This document shows positions 24,901-33,646 of a stretch of DNA of 64,000 nt, piece after piece; within the stretch, counting starts at the first letter, position 1, and each line of letters begins with the position of its first letter. This DNA is from Canna indica (Eukaryota > Streptophyta > Magnoliopsida > Zingiberales > Cannaceae). A program made the translations under genes and the position numbers. The DNA is taken from NCBI GenBank assembly GCA_034359265.1, contig CP136890.1, forward strand, positions 78,641,501 to 78,705,500. Direction: 5' to 3'. The notes below the pieces were generated by a model, which did no database searches, was not told the origin of the DNA, and saw only the letters and a program-made list of their open reading frames with translations.

Positions 24901-27900
24901 AAAAGCAAGCATATGTTTTAAAGCTTTGATGAAAGGATAGCATATTATCACGGTCTTGACTCTCTCAAGCTTCCGTGCGGCACTTAGCCCCTCACTTGCC
25001 CTAGAGGTGGCAATGGGCCAGGCTCGCCCATGGGCGGCACGAGCCCGACCCGACTTTGGGCCGTGCTTGGCCCTGGCCCGAAGAATTTCGGGCCGGGCCG
25101 AGCACGACTCGTATGTGCCCAAGGGGCAGGCTGGGCTCACCCCTTGGGCACGTGGGCCCAGGCCCGGCCAGACCTGCCCTACACCAGCAGGCTAGGCCTG
25201 GCGCCACCCAGGCCTAGCCTGGTCTGCGCTAGCTTGGCTAGGCCAGACTAGTATAGACTAGTATAGTAACCTTGCTATTCTATTGAAAATATATATAAAC
25301 AAGTATTGAGCCTTAGTACAGTGGTTAGGTCATCTCAAATAGTGGTAGAGGTTGGTGGTTCGAATCCCACCACCTACTAAAAAAATTCAACCTTTTAATT
25401 ATTCGGGTCGGCCCGAGCCCGAAGGGGCGCGCTCAGGCTCGGGCTGGGCCTTCCCTTTAAAATGTCGGGCCGGCCTAGGCACGGCCCATTGCCACCTATA
25501 GTCTTGCCCCTCGCAATATGGGCTAAGTCAGCCTCCAAAGCAACATAACACACAAGGGAGAAAGCTTGGTGGAAAGAAGCTTTCAATATATTCACTCAAA
25601 GTTGAGATTACAACTCAATGATTAATTGATAACAAGTGAAGATCCTGCCCCTATTTATAATGATTGCCACGCCTTTGTTTGGGTGGACACAACTCTTCCC
25701 AAGGGGCACACACACCTCTCTTGGTCGGTCACAACCTTCGCAACGACTGTGCACTCCTTCAAGGGTCGGTTTGCACTTGGCCCATCCATGTTGAGGGTCG
25801 GCCAGACTTGGATTTGGTCTTGGTTTGCCCACTAAAGTTGGTCCACGTGCACCGCATCCATCCTTGGTCCGCCTCATGAATTGGTCCATCCATTTGGTCT
25901 TGGTTTGACCTGCCTTCTTGGCATGTCTTCCAAGTGTTTGTGTTGGCCAAGGCCAACATTGCATACGACAACATCTTGGCAATGTTTGCTCCGCATCCGT
26001 CTCGGCCAATGTTCACATCAACTACTGCGCATCATGGCAATATGTACACATTGCTTGCTGCTCTATCGCCACACCTCGCCATGCTCCGCCCACAGGGGTC
26101 TCCGCAATGTTCCGCTCGGCGTTATCGTGTACGCAAACCATCTTAATGTTCTGCCACGCGCCATTGCGCACACGGGTCTTTGCTTCGCCATGCCCCGTGC
26201 CGTGGCGTGTCTCCGCAGCGTCATGCTCGTGCCTTTGCGCACACGAGCCTTCATGATGCCACACCCTCGCCATGGTCGCGCCATTATGCACGCGAGCTTC
26301 CATTGCCCCGCAACGTTGGGTGCCTTGCCCATGCCTCCGCGCATATGGGCAGCCATGACTTGTTGTCTCGTCATGCCATCGCTCGTGCCTTTGCATCGCC
26401 ACGACCCGCACCAATGCGCCCACGGTCTCCGCTACTCCACATGGGTCATCACCTGGTGATGTTGCCCTCGTCATGGCTGTGCCATGGCTGGCCAATGCTT
26501 CGCCAAGTGTGAACACCCTTGGAATGTCCATTGTCCAGCATTTTCCTCGCCAAGCATGGTCCCGAAGCTCGCCACATGTTGCTTTGTCCTGCTATTCAAG
26601 GGCGTGACAATATGCTCAAGTTATTGATGACCCTCTTCGATGCATCAAAGTTATTTCCTGGGTTTCATAAATGGGCTTAATATTTGCTTCTGAATTTTGT
26701 ACAAGGTACCTATTATTACTCTCCGATCATTATAATTAGTAAGGTGAAACTAATTTTTTTTGTGCCATACAATTATATGATCTCTTTGATCATTATAATT
26801 TTTTTTTGCGCCACAGAAACAGCCTCTTTGCGGAAAGGCAAGGGAATTCCTTTGTGCACTGGGTCATTTTTATTATTATTACAATTATATGATCTCTTTT
26901 ATATTGCTTCATGCTGCTTTGGAATTGCATTGGTGATCTTCTCTGGCTTACAGTCTGTCAAATTTATGCAGGAACATGATCCCCCACCTTGGCTTAACCG
27001 GATGCGTGAAATAGGATATCCTCCTGGATATATGGGTAATACATTTAATTATATGGATGTAATTTGCAGCTTGACAAGCTGCTTTTAGTTGAGTAGTTCT
27101 TTTGAGGATTTCATTGTGATTGGTATTGCAAAATGTTGAAATATGAACATTTTGGTTTTAACCAAGAAGATAGTAGGGCAATGAGGCTAACCAGTGTTTA
27201 TTAGTACCAAAATTGAGCCAATCTAAAACTACTGTTGAAAGAAATATGGTTATTTTTGAATGGTAAATGAATAGATAAGGAAAAGTTGATGTAAGCTGAA
27301 AACATGAAGAATCACATAGCAAGGTTAAGGGTACTATTTGAGTGCGAAATAAAGACTTTTGGTGGTGGGTCTAACATTCTTTTACTTCTCAGTAAGCTAG
27401 GATAAGTAACAGAAAATGACCATTGTCTTCATTTCTTTCACGAATAGGGCAGTTGCAATGAGAAAGGACAGCTATCTTTTCCAAAGCATCAATATGAGAT
27501 TTTTGAATGATTGGCCACATCCCTCCAAGAATGTTTTCTAGTAATGTGGGTAAAAATCAAGACCAAATTGACTTGGTCATTTGCTTTTCCTTTTATGAGT
27601 ATCTATGTATTTTTGTGAACTTTTGCTAACAGTATAATCCTGCTTAATGTTGCTGTTCTGAACTTTTTTGCTGATTCATGAGATTACATTTCAGTATTAG
27701 ATGAACCAATCTAGGAGCTTATTCCTGATATTGTTTTGCTATTTATGTTCACACATGATTCTTTCTTGTATACTAGTCCAACATTATTTGGGTGCTTGTT
27801 CATTATGTTCATCATCAGCTGTTCTGAAATTAAGCTGCATATGGACCTTGATGTTTTATCAGATGTTGAAAACGAAGACCAGCCTTCTGGAATAACTATA

Positions 27901-28494
27901 TATGCTGATGAGGAAGCAAAGGAAGAGGCAACTGAAGAGTATGAGGATGGGGAACTTCCAGAACGGAGTGAACCTGAACCTCCACAGAAAAAAATGACTG
28001 TTGAATTTCCTGGAATAAATGCCCCTATCCCTGAGAATGCTGATCACAGGCGTTGGGCAGCTTCATCGACTGGCTCAGGTTCCAACTCGTTCAGAAACAG
28101 AACCCACCATCCACAAAACCATTCATCAGACCATAATAGAGGGAATTACTATGAACAAAAGCGGTCTTTGGACCTACGAGATGACGGCATGCGTGATGTG
28201 GAGCATATGTACTCTTCCTCTTATCCAGGCTATTCACCAAGGTACAGCCCTTACAATAGCCTAGGGAGGTCCCTATCAGATAGAGGGTGGAGGAGCCCCT
28301 TGCATGAAACTTCACCTACCCACAGCCCCCACAGTCCACATCTATTTTCTTCTTCTCAGCAATCCCCTAGGGATCAGTATCACTCCAGGAGCCATGATTA
28401 TTTGAGTAACGAGAGCTCCAACAGTCGGATGCCAGACTCGTCCTCAGAAAGAACACACGACAAGCACCACCATCGTTACCATAATTGGAGGTGA
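18921..28494 (+). CDS. ZCCHC8: ZCCHC8-type zinc knuckle / PSP-domain protein (NEXT complex scaffold)
   Basis: Nine coding exons: 18921-19305, 19764-19836, 20043-20118, 21369-21452, 22451-22584, 24163-24406, 26972-27035 and 27863-28494, plus the upstream leader exon. Eight of these carry all the coding sequence, 1692 nt for 563 residues, and their phases close exactly. A CCHC knuckle (Cys260, Cys263, His268, Cys273; CFNCGSYSHALKEC) is followed by a PSP domain at about 308-355 (GKFDDLRAGVLG; DPPPWLNRMREIGYPPGYM). Exon 4 holds an LMELMQQWSQW helix, and the C-terminal third is Ser/His/Arg-rich and disordered. In animals ZCCHC8 joins MTR4 and an RNA-binding protein (RBM7) to send nuclear transcripts to the exosome; Arabidopsis has two counterparts linked to HEN2. 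The ATG at 18921 suits the family, although an upstream in-frame ATG exists at 18849 inside the intron. The role is inferred from family membership. Confidence 0.9.
19306..19763 (+). other. ZCCHC8 intron 1 of the coding region
   Basis: GT donor after codon DE at 19306, AG acceptor CTATAGCAG at 19755-19763. Nothing else recognised in it. The open frame that reads through the donor to 19451 is intronic. Confidence 0.8.
20641..20763 (+). mobile_element. Au-SINE 3' part in ZCCHC8 intron
   Basis: GATTTGAGTCACGGAAAC (a B-box derivative) is followed by CTTTGC..TGCAATAGTAAG, TGCGTACTTTGACCCTCCC, AGACCTCACATTGATGGGAG and CCTTGTGCA. This is the order of the 3' half of the Au family of plant SINEs as I recall it. 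The A box is not visible, so it is 5'-truncated or decayed. It lies in the intron between exons 20043-20118 and 21369-21452. Confidence 0.7.
23524..23816. mobile_element. 293-bp hairpin element with TG...CA ends, in ZCCHC8 intron
   Basis: Arms of about 120 bp (23524-23645 and 23695-23816) are near-perfect inverted copies separated by about 50 bp. The termini are TGTTAGAAAATCA and its inverse, flanked by the 5-bp duplication TTATG (23519-23523 and 23817-23821). TG/CA ends and 5-bp duplications are LTR-retrotransposon traits, yet the body is one long palindrome containing CCAATGTGGGACT words. It may be a palindromic LTR derivative or a fold-back MITE. An RNA copy would fold into a long hairpin. 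It sits in the intron between exons 22451-22584 and 24163-24406. Confidence 0.85.
25010..25500. mobile_element. hAT-like MITE carrying a SINE-like module, in ZCCHC8 intron
   Basis: The ends TAGAGGTGGCAATGGGCC and GGCCCATTGCCACCTATA are inverted, and the flanks share CTTGCCC on both sides (an imperfect 8-bp duplication). The GC-rich arms (GGGCCNGGCC words) surround an AT-rich middle that holds the tRNA-like module at 25305-25385. It lies in the large intron 24407-26971. Confidence 0.7.
25305..25385 (+). repeat. tRNA-derived SINE-like module inside the MITE
   Basis: An A box TAGTACAGTGG at about 25314 and a perfect B box GGTTCGAATCC at about 25356 lie roughly 40 bp apart, as in a pol III internal promoter. 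The sequence around them is not a full tRNA. It appears to be a SINE head nested in the MITE or carried along by it. Confidence 0.6.
25521..26607 (-). mobile_element. GC-rich insert, probable solo LTR, in ZCCHC8 intron
   Basis: A 1087-bp block of strongly raised GC content is bounded by the direct repeat CAATATG (25514-25520 and 26608-26614). On the minus strand it begins TGTCACGCCC, a common start of plant Ty3/gypsy LTRs. Near its minus-strand end it has an ATTATAAATAGGGG promoter-like box (about 25645-25660). Between 26050 and 26460 GCCATGCGC..CACACG words repeat. Long frames on both strands reflect composition and repeats. No polyprotein is present, so a solo LTR is the best reading, with the exact terminus uncertain. 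Confidence 0.5.
26788..26880 (+). mobile_element. truncated Au-SINE with 19-bp target duplication
   Basis: CAGAAACAGCCTCTTTGCGG is followed, after an internal gap, by TTTGTGCACTGGGTCATTTTT, the typical Au-SINE 3' end with its T-rich tail. The direct repeat ACAATTATATGATCTCTTT stands on both sides (26769-26787 and 26881-26899), as expected from target-primed insertion. It lies about 70 bp upstream of the ZCCHC8 exon at 26972. Confidence 0.8.
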
Positions 28495-28870
28495 AACTTG
28501 CTCAGAACTCTGTACTCTTATTGGTGCAGTAGGATAATTCATCCATGGACAATTCCATTTTCTAGTCTGCAACTCAGCTGTTTGTATGAATTTGAAGGTG
28601 ATAAAATGATCAGGCAAAAGCCTGTACTAACTCGTTTTGTTTTGGTACTAACATATTTATTTTTAATAAAGACCAAAATTCAGTAGTATATTACTAATTT
28701 TTTGTTGCAGGCTTTTGCCTGTGGGTGTTTAAATTTTAGCTGAGATTTGTCGCCATACTAGTCAAACATCCAAATATTGAACCAAATCCAATTGCCTATT
28801 AATACCAGTACCACTTCTGAGAACTGAGATGGCTTATTATTTTGTCAGATAAGGCCAACCCTTCCAATTA
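28495..28870 (+). terminator. 3' untranslated region of ZCCHC8 with poly(A) signal
   Basis: After the TGA at 28492-28494 the DNA turns AT-rich. A canonical AATAAA lies at 28665-28670, preceded by T-rich sequence and TGTAC words. The true cleavage site cannot be told from sequence. Confidence 0.5.
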
Positions 28871-29502
28871 CTATTACTGTCATGGAAGTGTATGTTGAAT
28901 AAATGGGAGCTTTAGCACTGCAACTCGCAGGTGTTTTGAGTTCAAATGTTAGTACGGACGGGATAATGAAAGAGATAATATAACAAATATGATAGTGTAA
29001 ACATACTAACTTATTAAGTGAATATTATAAAATTGTAAAAAAATGTTTTTTGGTTGATTCTTGAACTTGTACTTTTGCACTTTTAATGTAAAATCTAATT
29101 TATGCAGTAAATTTTAAAAATTTTCATCAAATATACTATTTTTATGATTTTTTTAGTCAAGTTTAAAAAACTTGAAAATCTCATTTCTTTAAGTGTTTAT
29201 ATTACGATACTTTGATTTTATCGTATGGATTTTGGATAATAATATTTTAATTTCGATATCATTCTTGTCATTGTCTGAGTTAAATCATTTAGAAAAAATG
29301 ATTTTGATAATTGATTGACAATTTAAAATTTTTCAAAATGAATGAGATTATGAAAAAAATGAGTTTTTATTGTGTTCAACATTACTTGAGCCCTATATTG
29401 GAGTTTCACGACTTGATGGATGAGATCATAACTTGATTTCATTCCAAAAAGGAGTGTTTAAGTTTTGATAAAAGAAAATTATTTTTGGATTTCGATTTTG
29501 AT
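28871..29502. other. AT-rich intergenic DNA
   Basis: No gene or clear repeat recognised. A GAGTTCAAATG word near 28950 weakly resembles a B box, without a convincing A box. Confidence 0.4.
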
Positions 29503-29510
29503 ACTTTAAT

Positions 29511-29896
29511 TAGAGGTGAGCAAGATTCACCAATTCATTGAAAAAATTGAAAAATCGACCGAATCGAAACCGAATTAACCGAAAAAAATTGGTTCGGTTA
29601 ACATTTAATTTTTTTTGAAAATTCAGTTTTCGGTTTTCGGTTCGGTGCGGTAAATTAACCGAACGGTTCAGTTAATTTACCGATTAACCGAAATCAATTT
29701 TAATATATAAAAAAATAAATATTATATATTATATGTTATGATTTGCTTTAGTGGTTAAGATACTAAAGTTATGTTTCATTAACCCAAGTTCAAATCTTAT
29801 TTAGTCATAATATTTATTTTATTTTGATCATTATAGATATAGTAATTTCGATTGTAAGATTTACATTAGATAACAACATTTGTTTGAGTAGTTGAG

Positions 29897-29937
<41 letters not shown>

Positions 29938-30124
29938 TTGAGTGGTCCAAAGTTTGAATCTTGATAAATTATTTATATATATTTTTTCATCATTTTTTCG
30001 ATGAATTCGGTAAATTAATCGAATCGAATTAACCAAATTTTTCGGTTGGGTAAATGGTTAATGGATAAGTCGAAATTTTGGTTCGGTTCGGTTAATAATC
30101 GAACCGAACCGTTGCTCACCCCTA
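29511..30124. mobile_element. hAT-type MITE (GGTTCGG family) with (TA)n and tRNA-like module
   Basis: The ends TAGAGGTGAGCAA and TTGCTCACCCCTA are inverted and flanked by a perfect 8-bp duplication ACTTTAAT (29503-29510 and 30125-30132). The arms are rich in ACCGAA/TTCGGT. The middle holds a tRNA-like module (about 29745-29812, TTTAGTGGTTAAG then AGTTCAAATCTT) and a (TA)n run at 29899-29933. Confidence 0.9.
29899..29933. repeat. (TA)n microsatellite
   Basis: About 17 uninterrupted TA dinucleotides inside the hAT MITE. Confidence 0.95.
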
Positions 30125-30768
30125 ACTTTAATATGTTTGTTTTTTTTACCCTTTCTGATTGATGTCAAAAGGGGAAGAAAATACTTGAAAATTGGGATAG
30201 ATAAATTCGGAAATTTGGGCATAGAATTACGAGTAACTTTACTTAGATATGCATGTTGATAAGAGGAGAAATTTTAAGTATACTCTTTAGTTTGATGAAA
30301 TTATTTTCTATAAGAGTGTTTGTCATCATCAAAAATGGAGAGATTGTTGGTCTAAGATTTTCAACTTTAGTCTTAGGCCTCGTTTGCTTGACACAATTTT
30401 CTGCAGGAAGTAGCCAAAAGAGTCATCGTTTGGTTGACATACTTTCTGCATTCTGTAGGAAGTACAACTTCCTCAGTAAGTGCAATTTTTTGAAAAATGC
30501 AGGAAGTAACTTAACTAAGTCATCCTAGGTAAGTTGCAATTCCTGCATTGTATTTGAAAGAAAAAGTCAATGTCAGCCTCATATTTTCATTTAATGCATA
30601 ATTTATAATTTATGCTGTCAATATTATGAGATTAGATCATCTTTAAATTCATCACATATTTATTTTATTTTAATTTATTTTTAGCAAAATCTTTAAATTT
30701 TTTATATTAACTAAAAAAAATATTTTCTATATAATAAAGTATATATTATATTAATTATATATAAAAAT

Positions 30769-32310
30769 GGGAAAATGTCTAAAATGATCCCTCAACTATG
30801 ACAAATTATTCACTTTGGTCTCACAACTTTTTTTGGTTCACATGGGTCCTTAAATGTTTGTAATTGTCACTTTGGTCCATGACTGTGACCCTGCTCTTAA
30901 AAAAAATCTACGTGGCTAACGTTCCCATGACGTGGTATCGGGTTTAATTGACTGTGCTTACGTGACTAATTTTATAGTTTATAAATAAAAATGGATCCAC
31001 TTTTTTTTTCTCTCCCTCAGGCAGCTGTCATCTTCTTCTTCCCTCCTCCTCCCTTCGCCCGCACCGCCTCCTCCTCCTCCTCCTCCTCTGCCGCCGTCGC
31101 CGCCTCCTCCTCCTCCTCCTCCTCCTCCTCTTCCTCTTCCGGAGACCCTGGTGTTTGTCACTGCGCCACCAGCAGCTTGCCACTACAAGCCTGAGGTGCT
31201 CGACGACGGCGGTGCCAAGTTCACCAACCTGTGGCTCTGTGAAGTGATGGTACTCTGCCGTCGCACGACGCTCAACGTGGTGCGAACACCCGAGCTCTTC
31301 CTGTCGCGCGAGATAATGCTCACCAAATAAGCATAATAAACTCTGCAAGCTACAGATCTGACTACGAATATATGTTAGTCTTTAAATAAAGTGATGATTA
31401 ATTGATATCGTAAGTAGTTGTTTGTCTCAAACAAAGGAAGTCTTTTTAACAAACAAACCTTCCATTTAAGATTTTTGACAAGGAAACAAGGGAGCAGCTC
31501 GATTCCTAGGGAAATATGCAAAAAGATTGAATCTTTCGCACATTCCTGCATGCTAAATTAAGACACGAAATAGATGAGAAAAATCAAAGAGCATGGAGAG
31601 GATCACTGCCGTGACGGTGAGCACTATCTTGCGCGACAGGAAGAGGAAGAGGAGAAGGAATGTGAGGCGTCCGAGGATGGCCGACATAGTAGGGGGTCTT
31701 TGCTGGTGTACGGCCAGGAGTTCGAGCCAGGGTCCAGTTCGGTAGCCGACGTGGTGTGCCAGTGACGCCATGGTAAACCCAGACCGAGAAGTCTTTGTAG
31801 AATTGGGAAGCCAACCTCGGGTTGTACGTGCCACTGTGCAGAGGTGTCTGCGACACTTTCTTTCTCTCTCGGGAGTTGTTGAACTCTTCCTCGTCGTCGT
31901 CTTCGTCATCTTCGTATGACTCAGATCATCTTCGTAGGGCGGCAGGTGGAGAAGGAGGAGACGACGACGGAAGAGGAGGAGGAGGAGGAGGAGGAGGAGG
32001 CAACGACGACGGAGGAGGAGGGAAGAGGAGAAGGAGGAGGCGGTGACAGGGGCAGAGGGAAGAGGAGGAGGGAAGAAGAAGATGACAGCTATTTGAGGGA
32101 GAGAGAACAAAAAAGTTGACCCATTTTAATTTATAAATTATAAAATTAGCAACATAAGCACAGACAACTAAACCCGATGCCACGTTGTGGGAACGTTAGC
32201 CACGTAGGTTTTTTTTAATGACAGGGTTACGACCAGGGCCCAAAGTGACAATTACAAATCTTTAGGGACCTATGTGAGCCGAAAAAAAATTGTGGGACCA
32301 AAGTGAATAA
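30769..32310. mobile_element. Mutator-like element with long terminal inverted repeats, right tip lost
   Basis: The arms of about 290 bp (30769-31060 and 32030-32310) are inverted copies sharing CACTTTGGTC, GTGACCCTG, ACGTGGCTAACGTTCCCA and CTTACGTG words. They match the arms of the element at 50564-51864, which has a 9-bp duplication. About 38 bp present at the left tip (starting GGGAAAATGTCTAAAATG) are missing on the right, so no duplication can be checked here. Inside lie TCC/GGA trinucleotide runs and GC-rich non-repetitive segments (31140-31330, 31575-31890). Confidence 0.8.
31140..31890. other. GC-rich filler inside the Mutator-like element, possible captured gene pieces
   Basis: Between the arms two GC-rich stretches stand out. 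At about 31170-31330 a plus-strand frame (HYKPEVLDDGGAKFTNLW...) runs to a stop at 31328. At about 31580-31860 a minus-strand frame runs RKCRRHLCTVARTTRGWL... through MASLAHHVGYRTG and a Leu/Phe-rich segment. I recognise neither. Composition and protein-like texture suggest host sequence picked up by the element (Pack-MULE behaviour), but this is inference. Confidence 0.35.
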
Positions 32311-32612
32311 TCCATATATTACAATATTAATTTACAAATAAAATTTATTTTTTTCATATATACTAATACATATAAATTAAAATATTAATTTATTAAAAGA
32401 ATGATATATTGGTCATTTCGTATGTACTTCCTAGGAAGTACTCATGTCAACCAAACATATTGTAGGTGAGAAATTACATTTTTTATGAATTAATTTTTTG
32501 TCAACCAAACACTTTTTAGGTACTTCTCGGGAAATATACGTGCGAAGATAATTCATGAGAATTACAATTTTATGCAGAAAGTTACTTCCCATGTCAACCA
32601 AATGAGACCTTA

Positions 32613-33470
32613 ATATCAGATTTGAGGATAACAAACTCAGAACTAATGTTTCATTGATAAATAATTTTAGATTTCAAGTCGAGTAGCACATGACATCTGC
32701 GATTGGAAGATTGACGAGAAATTGGAAACTTTCAAGAAGGACGTTAATCATTGCTCGGAAGATGACAGACTTTGACTATTTTTTAGATATAAAATTAATG
32801 TAATATCCTCAAAATGTATGATTATGATGGGGCAACGCAACGGGGCTAGGGAGGGATTGGGTGGGGAGGCCAAGAGAGATCGCTAATGGTTGCAGACCAG
32901 AGTGGGGCTAGGGAGGGATCAGGTGAGGGGGGAAGAGAGATCATGAGACGCGAATAGGGAGAGGGGAGCGAGAGTTTTGGAATGTGGCTAGGGTTATCGC
33001 TTAGTGGAGTAGTGGGTAATGAGTTATATAATGATGAGATAATAGGTTATTGGGTGGTGGGTAATTAGGTATGTTTTAAATTATATCTGTATCATAATTG
33101 GTTTTGATTTTTGATTATTCGCAAGACGATAACCAAGACCGAATCAAATTAAATTATTTTTTTCAATTGTACTAACAAATTGAAAACGAACCATGAAACA
33201 TTATCCATAACTAAATTTTACGATTCAGTTAACTGGTTCGTGATTAATTAGTTTCAATTGTCATCCTTAATTATATCCTTCTATTTTAGGTCGTAATAAC
33301 TCATATATATTGTTTTTAAGAAAGAAAAGTCCAGCGAGAAGATGTTCAATTATGTAATTATGTAAGACACAAATAACGAATAATGACCATTTAATTTGAT
33401 AAGGGTGAATACAATATTTGAAATTTGGCAAGGATAGATGTGTAAAAAACCTCTTATTTTGGGCACTGTG
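32613..33470. other. intergenic DNA upstream of the SUMO protease gene
   Basis: GGGGCTAGGGAGGGAT words recur at 32840-32960 in a GA-rich segment. From about 33090 to 33270 there is a stretch ending CAATTGTCATCCTTA that looks like one end of a worn hAT MITE; its partner end was not found. No gene is supported. Confidence 0.4.
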
Positions 33471-33476
33471 TCTCTC

Positions 33477-33518
33477 TGCTCTGCTCTCTCTCTCTCCCTC
33501 TCTCTCTCTCTCTTCTGC
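33477..33518 (+). promoter_or_regulatory. CT-rich microsatellite in the SUMO protease leader
   Basis: A run of CT dinucleotides and CTC interruptions lies about 130-170 bp upstream of the ATG at 33647. Such pyrimidine tracts are common in plant core promoters and 5' leaders. No clear TATA box could be placed. Confidence 0.6.
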
Positions 33519-33646
33519 GTTGTTTTGTGCTCTTCTTATTTGCCCTTTCCGTTCTTCTCCCACTATTTGGCCTTTGGCCTTTTCGGCACCAAATGGTGCT
33601 GAAAGAGCCGCTCTAGGACGATCGCAACGGAGTTGGTGACCCCAGG

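Larger units (their letters stand above)
30376..32609. mobile_element. Harbinger/Tourist-like element interrupted by a Mutator-like element
   Basis: The inverted ends GGCCTCGTTTGCTTGAC and (right end reversed) GGTCTCATTTGGTTGAC are flanked by TTA on both sides (30373-30375 and 32610-32612). Sub-terminal repeats around TACTTCC/GGAAGTA with GTCAACCAAAC words occur at 30400-30560 and 32420-32600. No transposase is visible. The centre is occupied by another element (30769-32310). Confidence 0.8.

Noticed and set aside
25608..26531. Overlapping long frames on both strands (up to 192 codons)
   Set aside because: High GC content and repeated GCCATGCGC-type words keep all frames open. None has a known motif, and the block sits in an intron as a probable solo LTR.
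30979..32183. Several open frames of 60-185 codons on both strands through TCC/GGA arrays
   Set aside because: They encode Ser-, Glu-, Arg- or Gly-strings produced by the trinucleotide runs inside a Mutator-like element. Only the GC-rich fillers were kept, as possible captured pieces.
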